From contig NZ_CP065373.1 of the NCBI RefSeq assembly GCF_015710575.1, positions 310,001 through 374,000 on the forward strand: a DNA stretch of 64,000 nucleotides. The letters run 5' to 3'. The stretch is from Mycolicibacterium mengxianglii (GTDB lineage: Bacteria; Actinomycetota; Actinomycetes; Mycobacteriales; Mycobacteriaceae). Position 1 is the first letter of the stretch. Every line of letters starts with the position of its first letter. This document shows positions 1-7,961 of this stretch, piece by piece. Both the position numbers and the translations under genes were made by a program. Below the pieces are notes generated by a model. It had not been told where the DNA came from, ran no database searches, and worked only from the letters and a program-made list of their open reading frames with translations.

Positions 1-234
1 GCGACGATCCCGCCGGCAGGGCCGCGCGGCGGTGCCCCGCCGAATGCCTACGACCAGAACAATCCGCTGCCCCCGCCGTGGTACCCGCAGCCGCCACCGC
101 CGCCCGCCCCGGCTCCGAACGTGATCCCGGGACCGCTGCCACTGTCGGAGCAGGTCCCCGGCCCGGCGCCGGCCGCTCCTGCGGCCCCCGCGGAGCCCGG
201 CCCGCGGCTGCCCGCTGAGGTGGGAGCCCCGTGA
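1..234 (+). CDS. mce1D: Mce1D-type protein, C-terminal tail only (5' end outside window)
   Basis: Only the last 77 codons are present. They are extremely rich in proline and alanine (runs such as NPLPPPWYPQPPPPP), which is the usual disordered, Pro-rich C-terminus of MceC/MceD substrate-binding proteins of the mycobacterial lipid importers. The stop codon overlaps the ATG of the next gene (TGATG), so the two are translationally coupled. Assignment to mce1D rests on position: it sits directly before an LprK-like lipoprotein, a 515-residue MceF and four mas genes, the gene order I recall for mce1. No MCE domain is visible in this fragment, so the identity is inferred from neighbours. Confidence 0.75.
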   Translation, partial: ATIPPAGPRGGAPPNAYDQNNPLPPPWYPQPPPPPAPAPNVIPGPLPLSEQVPGPAPAAPAAPAEPGPRLPAEVGAP

Positions 235-1385
235 TGCGCACAGTGAGAGTCGCCCGGGCCGTGGTGTGGCGCACGCTGGTTCTGGCCGTCGTGGCAATGG
301 TGCTGGCGTCCTGCGGCTGGCGCGGTGTGGCCAACGTTCCGCTGCCGGGCGGCCCCGGTACCAGCGGCGCCAAGATGACCATCTACGTCCAGATGCCAGA
401 TACGTTGGCCCTCAACGTCAACAGCCGGGTCCGCGTCGCGGATGTGTTCGTCGGTTCGGTGCGCAAGATCGAGCTCATGAACTGGGTGGCAACCTTGACG
501 CTGGATATCGATCCCAGCGTCCAGCTGCCCGAGAATGCCGTCGCGCGGATCGGGCAGACCAGCTTGCTGGGCACCCAGCACGTGGAATTGGATGCACCGC
601 AGGACCCGTCGCCGCAGGAGCTGCGCGACGGAGACACCATCCCGCTGCAGCGCTCCTCTTCGTACCCGACCACCGAGCGCACGCTTGCCAGCATCGCCAC
701 CGTGCTCCGCGGCGGCGGGATCCCCAGCCTCGAGGTGATCCAGACCGAGGTCTACAACATCCTCGACGGCAACGCCGAACAGGTCCGCGCGTTCCTCGGC
801 AAGCTCGACGTGTTCACCGAGCAGCTCAATGCCCAGCGTGAGGATCTCACCCGCGCCATCGATTCCACCAACGAGTTGTTGACCGTGGTCGCCTCCCGCA
901 ATGCCACCCTGGACCGGGTTCTCACCGAATTCCCGCCGCTGATCAAGTACTTCGCCGACCAGCGGAACCTCTTCGCCGACGCGGTGACTGCATTGGGGCG
1001 GTTCAGCCGGGCCACCGATGAGACGTTGTCGGCGGTCCGCGGCGACCTCGAGACCAACCTGCAGCTGCTGCAGCGCCCACTCGCCCAGCTCGCGCGCAGT
1101 TCGCCATACCTCGTCGGCGCACTGAGTCTGATGCTGACCGTGCCGTTCAACATCGACAACGTGCCCAAACTGGTTCGCGGTGACTACATCAACACCTCGG
1201 CGACATTCGACCTGACACTGAGCACACTGGACAACGCGTTCCTCACCGGAACCGGGTTCTCCGGCGCGCTGCGCGCTCTGGAGCAGGCGTGGGGCCGCGA
1301 CGTGAACCAGATGATCCCGGATGTGCGGTACACCCCCAGTCCCAACTCGGTGCCCGGCGGCCCGCTGGTGGAGCGGGGTGAATAA
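234..1385 (+). CDS. lprK: Mce-family lipoprotein LprK (Mce1E)
   Basis: A 383-residue Mce-family substrate-binding subunit anchored as a lipoprotein. It starts MRTVRVARA, then a hydrophobic stretch ending in the lipobox LASC (Cys about residue 27). The MCE domain follows at about residues 45-125 (DTLALNVNSRVRVADVFVG, then LLGTQHVELD). A long helical region at about 150-260 forms the needle-like part of these proteins. MceE is the lipid-anchored member of each six-protein Mce complex, thought to form a periplasmic conduit for fatty or mycolic acids to the YrbE permease. The ATG that overlaps the upstream stop is preferred over the GTG one codon earlier. It is followed after 3 nt by mce1F. Confidence 0.9.
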   Translation: MRTVRVARAVVWRTLVLAVVAMVLASCGWRGVANVPLPGGPGTSGAKMTIYVQMPDTLALNVNSRVRVADVFVGSVRKIELMNWVATLTLDIDPSVQLPENAVARIGQTSLLGTQHVELDAPQDPSPQELRDGDTIPLQRSSSYPTTERTLASIATVLRGGGIPSLEVIQTEVYNILDGNAEQVRAFLGKLDVFTEQLNAQREDLTRAIDSTNELLTVVASRNATLDRVLTEFPPLIKYFADQRNLFADAVTALGRFSRATDETLSAVRGDLETNLQLLQRPLAQLARSSPYLVGALSLMLTVPFNIDNVPKLVRGDYINTSATFDLTLSTLDNAFLTGTGFSGALRALEQAWGRDVNQMIPDVRYTPSPNSVPGGPLVERGE

Positions 1386-1388
1386 ACC

Positions 1389-2936
1389 GTGCTGACGCGC
1401 TTCATCCGAATCCAGTTGGTGCTGTTCACCGTTCTGACGGTGATCGCGCTGGTCGCGTTGGGTTGGTACTACCTGCGGCTGCCCAGCATGGCCGGGATCG
1501 GCCAGTACACGCTCAAGGCGGACCTGCCCGCCTCGGGCGGTCTGTACCCGACCGCCAACGTCACCTACCGCGGTATCACCATCGGCAAGGTGACCGATGT
1601 CGAACCCACCGAGTCGGGCGCCAAGGCCACGATGAGCATCGAGAACCGGTACCAGATCCCGGTGGATGCGTCGGCCAATGTGCACTCGGTATCGGCGATC
1701 GGCGAGCAGTACCTTGACCTGGTGTCGGAAGGCAATCCGGGACAGTTCTTCTCGTCCGGTCAGACCATCACCACCGGGACGGTGCCGCGGGAGATCGGGC
1801 CGGCCCTCGATGCCGCCGACCGCGGTCTGTCCGTGCTGCCGAAGGAGAAGATCTCGGGGTTACTCGACGAGACGGCGATGGCCGTCGGCGGGCTCGGCCC
1901 GGCCCTGCAGCGTCTCGTCGACGGCACGCAGGCGATCGTGAACGACTTCGACACCAATATCGGCGACGTCAACGACATCATCGACAATTCCGCGCCGATC
2001 ATCGACAGCCAGGTCAACTCCGGCGACGCGATTCGGCGCTGGGCTGCGAACCTGAACAATATTGCGGGCCAGGCTGCGCAGCAGGACCAGGCGTTGCGCA
2101 GCGGCCTGGCCAAGGCCGGTCCCACCGCCGAGCAGGTGACGTCGGTGTTCAGCAATGTGCAGGAGGCGCTGCCACAGACCCTGGCGAACCTGTCGATCGT
2201 GCTGGACATGCTCAAGCGATACAACAAGGGCCTGGAGCAGACGCTGGTGATCCTGCCGCAGGGCGCAGCGATTGCACAGACGGTGACTGCCCCGTTCAAG
2301 GACGCCGCCGCGTTGAACTTCAGCTTGACGATCAACCAACCACCACCGTGCCTGACGGGGTTCCTGCCGGCCAGCGAATGGCGTTCACCCGCGGACACCA
2401 CGACGCTGCCGCTGCCGAGCAACACCTACTGCAAGATTCCGAAGGACACCCCGGCCAACGTGGTGCGCGGCGCCCGGAACTATCCCTGCGCCGACGTCCC
2501 CGGTAAGACGGCGGCCACCCCGCGGGAGTGCCGTAGCGAGGACCCGTATGTGCCGCTGGGCACGAACCCGTGGTACGGCGACCCGAACCAGGTGCTGAAC
2601 TGTCCGGCCCCAGGTGCGCGCTGTGACCAGCCGGTCAATCCGGGGCGGGTCATCCCGGCGCCGTCGGTCAACAGCGGCGTCAACCCACTACCGGCGGGCA
2701 TGCTGCCGCCGCCACTGCCCCCCGTCAGCGATCCGCTGAGCCCGCCGGGGAGCGGTTCGGTGCAGTGCAGTGGCCAACAACCCAATCCCTGCATCTACAC
2801 TCCGGCACCAGGCGCTGCGATCTACAACCCGCAGGCCGGTGAGGTAGTGGGCCCGGACGGGGTCAGGTACTCCGTGCGCAATTCGACGAACACAGGAGAA
2901 GAGGGATGGAAGGAGATGCTGGCGCCCGCCAGCTGA
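1389..2936 (+). CDS. mce1F: Mce-family protein Mce1F
   Basis: A 515-residue Mce protein, the length I recall for M. tuberculosis Mce1F. An uncleaved N-terminal membrane segment (residues about 8-27, LVLFTVLTVIALVALGWYYL) is followed by the MCE domain (about 38-115, containing ANVTYRGITIGKV and IGEQYLDLV). A long alpha-helical region spans about 140-310, and the tail from about 330 is Cys-containing and Pro-rich. It is the last Mce subunit of the lipid-import operon. A GTG start lies 3 nt after the lprK stop. The 3' end overlaps the next mas gene by 31 nt, so the downstream membrane proteins are made from the same message. Confidence 0.92.
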   Translation: MLTRFIRIQLVLFTVLTVIALVALGWYYLRLPSMAGIGQYTLKADLPASGGLYPTANVTYRGITIGKVTDVEPTESGAKATMSIENRYQIPVDASANVHSVSAIGEQYLDLVSEGNPGQFFSSGQTITTGTVPREIGPALDAADRGLSVLPKEKISGLLDETAMAVGGLGPALQRLVDGTQAIVNDFDTNIGDVNDIIDNSAPIIDSQVNSGDAIRRWAANLNNIAGQAAQQDQALRSGLAKAGPTAEQVTSVFSNVQEALPQTLANLSIVLDMLKRYNKGLEQTLVILPQGAAIAQTVTAPFKDAAALNFSLTINQPPPCLTGFLPASEWRSPADTTTLPLPSNTYCKIPKDTPANVVRGARNYPCADVPGKTAATPRECRSEDPYVPLGTNPWYGDPNQVLNCPAPGARCDQPVNPGRVIPAPSVNSGVNPLPAGMLPPPLPPVSDPLSPPGSGSVQCSGQQPNPCIYTPAPGAAIYNPQAGEVVGPDGVRYSVRNSTNTGEEGWKEMLAPAS

Positions 2937-3535
2937 ATCCCGACGACCCGGGCCAGGCTGAACGCGCAGATGCGCCGGAGGCGGCCGAATCGGCAGCACC
3001 TGCCTTGACCACCGACACCGCAGGTGGGCCGACATCGCGTCTGGCCTCACGCGGCTGGTTCGTCGGGGTGTGCACCGCCCTGCTGGTCCTGGCGGCCGCG
3101 GTGGCCACCGCCGGCTACCTCGCCCTGCGTTCGAACCAGGACGCCGGTGCGGTGGCACAGGCCGAGGCCGAAGCCACCCAGGCGGCCAAGGACTGCGTGG
3201 CAGCCACGCAGGCGCCGGACACCGCGGCGATGGCCGAGAGCCAGCAAAAGATCATCAATTGCGCCACCGGCGATTACGGTGCCCAGGCCACGCTCTACAG
3301 CGGCGTGCTGGTGGAGGCGTACCAGGCCGCCAACGCCCAGGTCCAAGTCACCGACATGCGGGCGGCGGTGGAGCGTCACAACGACGACGGCTCCATGGAC
3401 GTGCTGGTGGCGCTGCGGGTGAAACTCTCGAATTCCGAAGTGCAGCAACAGGAGACCGGCTACCGGCTGCGGGTCCAGATGGCACCGGACGGCGGCACCT
3501 ACAAGATCGCCCGCCTCGACCAGGTGACGACGTGA
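2906..3535 (+). CDS. Mce-associated membrane protein (Mas1A, Rv0175-like)
   Basis: A 209-residue single-pass protein. It has an acidic, Ala-rich cytoplasmic N-terminus of about 48 residues, one membrane helix (about 50-72, FVGVCTALLVLAAAVATAGYL), and an exported C-terminal domain with the small mixed alpha/beta fold typical of Mas/Omam proteins (related in shape to SnoaL/NTF2 domains). Mas proteins stabilise Mce complexes. The ATG has AGAAGAGGG upstream (part of the end of mce1F) as ribosome binding site. It overlaps both neighbours, so it is fully embedded in the operon. Its position right after mce1F equals Rv0175 in M. tuberculosis (recalled synteny). Confidence 0.85.
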   Translation: MEGDAGARQLNPDDPGQAERADAPEAAESAAPALTTDTAGGPTSRLASRGWFVGVCTALLVLAAAVATAGYLALRSNQDAGAVAQAEAEATQAAKDCVAATQAPDTAAMAESQQKIINCATGDYGAQATLYSGVLVEAYQAANAQVQVTDMRAAVERHNDDGSMDVLVALRVKLSNSEVQQQETGYRLRVQMAPDGGTYKIARLDQVTT

Positions 3536-4521
3536 CCACCGTGCTCGACGACACCACCGATGCGCACCCCGAGGCTCCGCCCGCTGAAGGGGTTGCGGCC
3601 GGCGTAACGCCGGCACTGGCGGGCTGGTGGGCACGGGTCGGTGCGTTTGCCATCGATGTCCTCATCGGGACGCTCACTGTGGTCACGCTGGCGTTGGTCG
3701 CCTGGTCGACCGAGCAGCGCAGTTGGCTGTGGTGGGTGTGCGTGCTCACCGCCGGTGTGGTGCTGCTCGCCGTTGCGGTCAACCGGTTGTTGTTGCCGGC
3801 GCTGACCGGATGGAGCCTGGGTCGTGCGCTGCTGGGTCTGCGGGTGGTGCGCCGCGACGGTGCTGCCGCCGGGCCGTGGCTGCTGCTGCTGCGCGACCTC
3901 GGCCATCTGCTCGACACCGCGGCGGTGTTCCTCGGCTGGCTGTGGCCACTGTGGGATTCGCGTAACCGCACCTTGGCCGATCTGCTCGTGGGCACCGAAG
4001 TACACCGGACCGCGCAGCGGCCGGCCCGCGCCGGTGCGTTCACCGCCATCGCGGTGACGGCTACGGCCGTGGTCGCCGTCACCGCCGCCGTTCTGAGTTA
4101 TTTCGTGGTGTACCAAACAGATCTGCGGGTGGCACAGGCGCGGGAACAGTTGTCCGTAGAGGGGCCGAAGGTCGTTGAGGGGATGCTCAGCTACGACACC
4201 GCCACCCTGCAGGCCGATTTCGAGCGGGCCCGGGGCCTGGTGACCGACGGTTACCGGGAGCAACTGGTGGCACAGCAGGAGGCGATCTCGAAATCCGTTG
4301 CGGTGGCCAATGACTACTGGACCGCCAACAGTGCCGTACTGACCAACACCACCGACCGGGGCACCATGCTGCTCGCCCTGCAGGGCCAGCGGGGGACACC
4401 ACCACAGCAGCGGTTCATCACGGCGACGGTGAAGGTCGACTTCGAGAAGTCCGGCGGACAGTGGCGGGTCAACTCCCTGGCGGTGCTGGCGAGGCCCAAG
4501 GCCGAGGGGCCGGCGCAGTGA
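3532..4521 (+). CDS. Mce-associated membrane protein with N-terminal RDD domain (Rv0176-like)
   Basis: A 329-residue fusion. Residues about 25-165 form an RDD membrane domain: WWARVGAFAIDVLIG carries the R/D pair, then two further hydrophobic segments, and RNRTLADLLVGT closes it. A further membrane helix lies at about 170-192 (FTAIAVTATAVVAVTAAVL), followed by an exported Mas-type domain to the C-terminus. The GTG start overlaps the upstream TGA (GTGA), a standard coupled arrangement. The RDD-Mas architecture and place in the operon match Rv0176. The role of the RDD part is unknown; by position it probably interacts with the Mce1 permease. Confidence 0.85.
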   Translation: MTTVLDDTTDAHPEAPPAEGVAAGVTPALAGWWARVGAFAIDVLIGTLTVVTLALVAWSTEQRSWLWWVCVLTAGVVLLAVAVNRLLLPALTGWSLGRALLGLRVVRRDGAAAGPWLLLLRDLGHLLDTAAVFLGWLWPLWDSRNRTLADLLVGTEVHRTAQRPARAGAFTAIAVTATAVVAVTAAVLSYFVVYQTDLRVAQAREQLSVEGPKVVEGMLSYDTATLQADFERARGLVTDGYREQLVAQQEAISKSVAVANDYWTANSAVLTNTTDRGTMLLALQGQRGTPPQQRFITATVKVDFEKSGGQWRVNSLAVLARPKAEGPAQ

Positions 4522-5069
4522 GCCCGCGCCGCAAGCTCGATCCCGCCGCCCCGGACACGTTCAGTGACCGGCCGCCGCCGCGTCCGCGTCGTGTTGGTCT
4601 GGCCGTGCTGGTGTCGGCAGCGGCCGCGATCGTCATCGCCGCGCTCACCGTGAGCACGTTGCTGCTGATCACCCATGAGAAACACCGCCGCGCGGCTGTC
4701 AAAGACGTAGCGGTGATCAGCTACGTGCGCTCCTTCATGACGCAGTACACCTCGCCAGATCCCTTGCACGCCAACGACTATGCCGATCAGGTGCTGGCGC
4801 AGGCGACCGGTCAGCTGGCGAAGGTCTACCAGGAGCGGATCAACGAGATCGTGGTGCAGGTCGCCCAGGCCGAGCGGACCCGGGGGACGGTCCTCGATGC
4901 CGGCGTCGAGCGGTGGAATGGTGACGGCAGCGCCGACGTCGTGGTGGCCACCAAGACGGTGACCACGATGCCCGACGGAAAGACCTTCGAGGGCGGCTCC
5001 CGGTGGGTGGCCACCGCGACCCAGGAAGGAGACCAGTGGAAGATCAGCAATCTGCTGCAGGTGATCTGA
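4518..5069 (+). CDS. Mce-associated membrane protein (Rv0177-like)
   Basis: A 183-residue Mas protein. The basic, Pro-rich N-terminus (residues 1-30) precedes one membrane helix (about 31-54, VGLAVLVSAAAAIVIAALTV) and an exported domain of about 125 residues. That domain has the pattern seen in the other Mas proteins here: helical start, then strands ending in GSRWVATATQEGDQWKISNLLQ. The GTG start overlaps the previous TGA. Its length (184 aa recalled for Rv0177) and its place as third mas gene support the call. The molecular role is not established beyond association with Mce1-mediated lipid uptake. Confidence 0.83.
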   Translation: MSPRRKLDPAAPDTFSDRPPPRPRRVGLAVLVSAAAAIVIAALTVSTLLLITHEKHRRAAVKDVAVISYVRSFMTQYTSPDPLHANDYADQVLAQATGQLAKVYQERINEIVVQVAQAERTRGTVLDAGVERWNGDGSADVVVATKTVTTMPDGKTFEGGSRWVATATQEGDQWKISNLLQVI

Positions 5070-5800
5070 CTCCGCAGGACACCGATCAGGACGCGGAGGC
5101 CACCGCGGAGCAGGTTTCCTCCCGTCGGCACCGGATGCCGGTCGGCAAAGCGCGCCGGGCGGCCGCCACGGCGGAACCGCCGAGCGCGGAAAACCCGGTT
5201 GCGCCAGAGGGTCTGGATGAGGAAGCCACCGCCGATACCGGCCCGCAGCCCGACGGGGACCCGGTGGCGTATGCCGGGAGGCAGCCCGCTCCCCGGTGGG
5301 CTGTTGCCGGGATAGCCGTGGCCGCAACACTGTTCGTCAGCGCCGGTGCCTTCGCCGGCGCGACTGCCCAGCCGTATCTGGCGCAGCGGGCTCTGGTGGA
5401 CACCAAACTCGACATCGCGCGCACGGCGGCCGAAGCCATCACGACGCTGTGGACCTACACCCCGGACAATATGGAATCGCTGGCCGACAGATCGGCCCGG
5501 TTCCTCGGTGGGGACTTCGAGGCGCAGTACCGCAAGTACGTCGACGCGATCGCGCCGACCAACAAGCAGGCTCAGGTCACCAACAACACCCAGGTGGTCG
5601 GCACAGCCGTCGAGTCGCTCGACGGTGCCGACGCCACCGCCATCGTGTACACGAACTCCACGGCCACCAGTCCGCTGACCAAGGGCATTCCGTCCATGCG
5701 TTACCTGTCCTACCGGCTCACCCTGCAGCGGAACGCGTCCACCTGGCTGGTGACCAGCATGAACACCATCACCTCCCTGGATCTCACACCCCAGATCTGA
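5036..5800 (+). CDS. Mce-associated protein, last gene of the mce1 operon (Rv0178-like)
   Basis: A 254-residue Mas protein with a long acidic cytoplasmic N-terminus (about 85 residues), one membrane helix (about 88-110, AVAGIAVAATLFVSAGAFAG) and an exported Mas domain (about 115-254). I chose the GTG that follows a strong AGGAAGGAG Shine-Dalgarno by 5 nt. This places the start 34 nt inside the preceding gene and gives a length close to Rv0178. It is the last gene before a 190-nt gap containing a small hairpin, so it closes the mce1 operon. Confidence 0.85.
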   Translation: MEDQQSAAGDLTPQDTDQDAEATAEQVSSRRHRMPVGKARRAAATAEPPSAENPVAPEGLDEEATADTGPQPDGDPVAYAGRQPAPRWAVAGIAVAATLFVSAGAFAGATAQPYLAQRALVDTKLDIARTAAEAITTLWTYTPDNMESLADRSARFLGGDFEAQYRKYVDAIAPTNKQAQVTNNTQVVGTAVESLDGADATAIVYTNSTATSPLTKGIPSMRYLSYRLTLQRNASTWLVTSMNTITSLDLTPQI

Positions 5801-5801
5801 G

Positions 5802-5821
5802 GGTCTGGCAGCCGCCGGACC
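5802..5821 (+). terminator. candidate terminator of the mce1 operon
   Basis: GGTCTGGC and GCCGGACC pair as an 8-bp stem (one G-T wobble) around a 4-nt AGCC loop, starting 1 nt after the last mas stop codon. There is no U-tract, as is common in mycobacteria. The position is right for a terminator, but no folding calculation was done. Confidence 0.4.
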
Positions 5822-5991
5822 TTCCGAAACGTCAATAAACTGGTCGCGGTCGTGTACATTCCTACGGCACGCTGTGGGCGGTTGAGGTGCGCCGTGTCGG
5901 GGCGCCGCACCGGTCCGCCGCAGCGGGCACGACTCGGGCGGTTCAGCCCCATCTGAGTCGGGGGCGGACACCGGGGAAGGGCGTGGTGGCC

Positions 5992-6687
5992 ATGGGCCGA
6001 AATGTCACGGCCTCCCCGGTGTCTGAAAAGTTCACCACCGCCGCACTTCTCCTGATGACCTTCGCCACGGGACTGGTCGACGCCGTCAGCGTGCTGGCGC
6101 TGGGCCATGTGTTCGTGGCCAACATGACCGGCAATGTGATCTTCCTGGGGTTCTGGTTCGTCCCGCATTCCGGTGTCGACCTGACCGCCGCGGTGGTGGC
6201 ATTCCTCGGATTCCTCATCGGCACAGTCATCGGCGGCCGGTTCACCCGCCACCTCGACCACGATGTGCGGTTGTGGTTGACGGTCGCGCTGGGAACCGAG
6301 GTGGTGCTGCTGCTGGTGTTGTCGATCCTGGCCGGCACCGGCGTGCTCGACTATCAGGACAACGGAAAGCTGGTCCTCATCGCCGGTTTGGCGGTGGCGT
6401 TCGGCAATCAGAATGCCGCGGCGCGCCAGTTCGGGGTGCAGGAGCTCAGCACCACGGTCCTGACGCAGACCATCGTGGGCATCGGGGTGGACAGCCGGCT
6501 GGCCGGGGGGACGGGAGATCGTGAAAAGCTGCGGTACGGCGTGGTTTTCACGATGCTCGCCGGCGCGGCGGTGGGCGCGACGATGACGCTGGTGGCGGTG
6601 GCTCCGGTGATCACGCTGGCGGCTGTGGTGGTGGGGGCAGCGTTGCTGATTTTCCGCTATGGTCCGGCGGCTCCGGCACGCGGATAG
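5992..6687 (+). CDS. DUF1275 (YoaK-family) membrane protein
   Basis: A 231-residue membrane protein with about six hydrophobic segments. Family marks of DUF1275 are visible: FATGLVDAVSVLALGHVFVANMTGN near the N-terminus, and LAVAFGNQNAAARQFGVQELSTTVLTQT, which fits the conserved AxGmQNa..r......ttv.T.t pattern. The function of this family is unknown; a transporter or permease role is only a guess. Starts at ATG 5992 and in-frame GTG codons at 5983 and 5986 all follow a GGGGAAGGG box; I prefer the ATG. The gene stands alone between the mce1 operon and the D-amino-acid block and is not part of the mce1 layout I recall for M. tuberculosis. Confidence 0.8.
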   Translation: MGRNVTASPVSEKFTTAALLLMTFATGLVDAVSVLALGHVFVANMTGNVIFLGFWFVPHSGVDLTAAVVAFLGFLIGTVIGGRFTRHLDHDVRLWLTVALGTEVVLLLVLSILAGTGVLDYQDNGKLVLIAGLAVAFGNQNAAARQFGVQELSTTVLTQTIVGIGVDSRLAGGTGDREKLRYGVVFTMLAGAAVGATMTLVAVAPVITLAAVVVGAALLIFRYGPAAPARG

Positions 6688-6780
6688 CGTTGCGTGCCAC
6701 GTCGATGCCCGGCGTGACGGCCCGGCTGACTCCCCGACGATTCCGGCGACTGAAGTCTGCGTCGGACTGATACGACGGAG

Positions 6781-7771
6781 CTAGACGCCGCCGGGGGACC
6801 AGGGGTCGACGGGCACGACGCCGCGTGTGCGGCCTTCATCGTCGAGCAGGTGGCCGTTGACTTTGGACATCCGCAGAACGAGCCGCCGGTCGGTGATCGT
6901 GAGTGCGGGATGGGCCGCGAGCAGGCGGGTTTCGATGTCGGCGAGGTGTTCGGCGGCGCGCAGATTGACGACCAGCAGCAGGTTGCTGCTGTGCACCACC
7001 GCTGCGCAGAATCGGATCTCACTCCAGGACCCGACGTGGTGTCCGACGGTGTCGAGTTCTTGGTGGGGGACACTGGCCCAGATCAAAGCGGCCAGTGGCC
7101 AGCCGGCCATTGGGCGGGCCATGTCCGCGCGCAATGCGAAGTGACCCGAGCGGCGCATACGTTCCAGACGGCGTCGCACGCTTTGCGGGGTCTCGCCGAG
7201 CTCCCGCCAGCTCGGTGAAGCTGCGCCTCGCGTCGGCGGCGAGTGCGAGGAACAGCGCCCGGTCGGTGGAATCCACCGTGACGTGGTGCAGTGGGCGTTC
7301 GGCGTCAGGACGCATCTGTTCGGACTGAGTGCGGTTGAGGATGCTCAGCCGCCAGTGCGGCCCGCCGTAGAGACGGGTGTAGACCGTCGAGCGCCGCGCC
7401 AGGGCCTGCACGTGCTGTAGCGGCCCGAACAGTGACCGGGCCAGGGCATCCGGGGTGGGAGCGACGGTCAACGCATACACATCGAAGTCGCCGGTGGTGC
7501 GGGCGACGGTGAAGACGTGTGGCATCGCGCAGAGTTGATCGATCACGTCCTCGGTCGCGCCTGGCTGGCAGGAGAACTCGAGGATGGCTCCGCGGAACAG
7601 CCGCGGACCCATCGTGGAACCGCTCCACACGACGCGCTCCGCCACAAGCCTTGCCCAGTGACGGGACACGGTCATCGCTGAAACGTCGAGGATCGCCCCG
7701 ATCTTCGACCAACTGGCGCGCGGGTTGACCTGAACGGCGTCGACCAATTCGAGGTCAGTTTCGGTCAACAC
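6781..7771 (-). pseudogene. Lrp/AsnC-type regulator with two tandem modules, frameshifted
   Basis: Read across two frames this encodes one protein of about 329 residues with two consecutive HTH-AsnC modules. The first frame gives an HTH (about 1-50, NPRASWSKIGAILDVSAMTVS), an AsnC ligand domain (about 60-135), and the start of a second HTH (LALAADARRSFTELAG). At about 7198-7207 the frame breaks. The second HTH and ligand domain continue in another frame as LGETPQSVRRRLERMRRSG through GVVPVDPWSPGG, then TAG. As written, the first frame would end in about 50 unrelated Arg-rich residues. The GTG start follows GGGAGGG by 4 nt. It is divergent from the enzyme operon next door, so it is the likely local regulator if intact. 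It could be a genuine mutation or a base-call error. Confidence 0.75.
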
Positions 7772-7922
7772 TTAACCCTCCCGGCACGACTCGACACACA
7801 ATCCCACACCAGCGATGCCGGCGGCGTGGATTTCGTGCGCCTCGAACCACGCGGCAGTTGCAGGTCAGACCATTGTGTCGGCCATGTCGAATGGGCCGTC
7901 AGTTCGAGCGAGGGGAGCACCG

Positions 7923-7961
7923 ATGATCGAAGCCCCGCCCGCGAGTGGAGAACTCGCGTGA
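7923..7961 (+). CDS. possible 12-codon leader ORF coupled to the deacylase gene
   Basis: ATG 7923 lies 5 nt after a strong AGGGGAG box and encodes MIEAPPASGELA before TGA. That TGA overlaps the GTG start of the deacylase gene (GTGA). The Shine-Dalgarno in front of this mini-ORF is better than the one in front of the enzyme gene, so ribosomes may load here and re-initiate. The peptide has no run of one amino acid that would suggest classic attenuation. It may be only a spacer ORF. Confidence 0.35.
   Translation: MIEAPPASGELA

Noticed and set aside
48..1685. Long open reading frame (545 codons) on the minus strand opposite mce1 genes
   Set aside because: His/Gly/Arg-rich composition typical of an antisense frame in high-GC DNA; fully covered by well-supported Mce genes on the plus strand.
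7796..7880. Loose inverted repeat (ACACAAT / ATTGTGT) in the Lrp-deacylase gap
   Set aside because: Arms match over only 7 bp with an indel beyond; not a convincing Lrp site.
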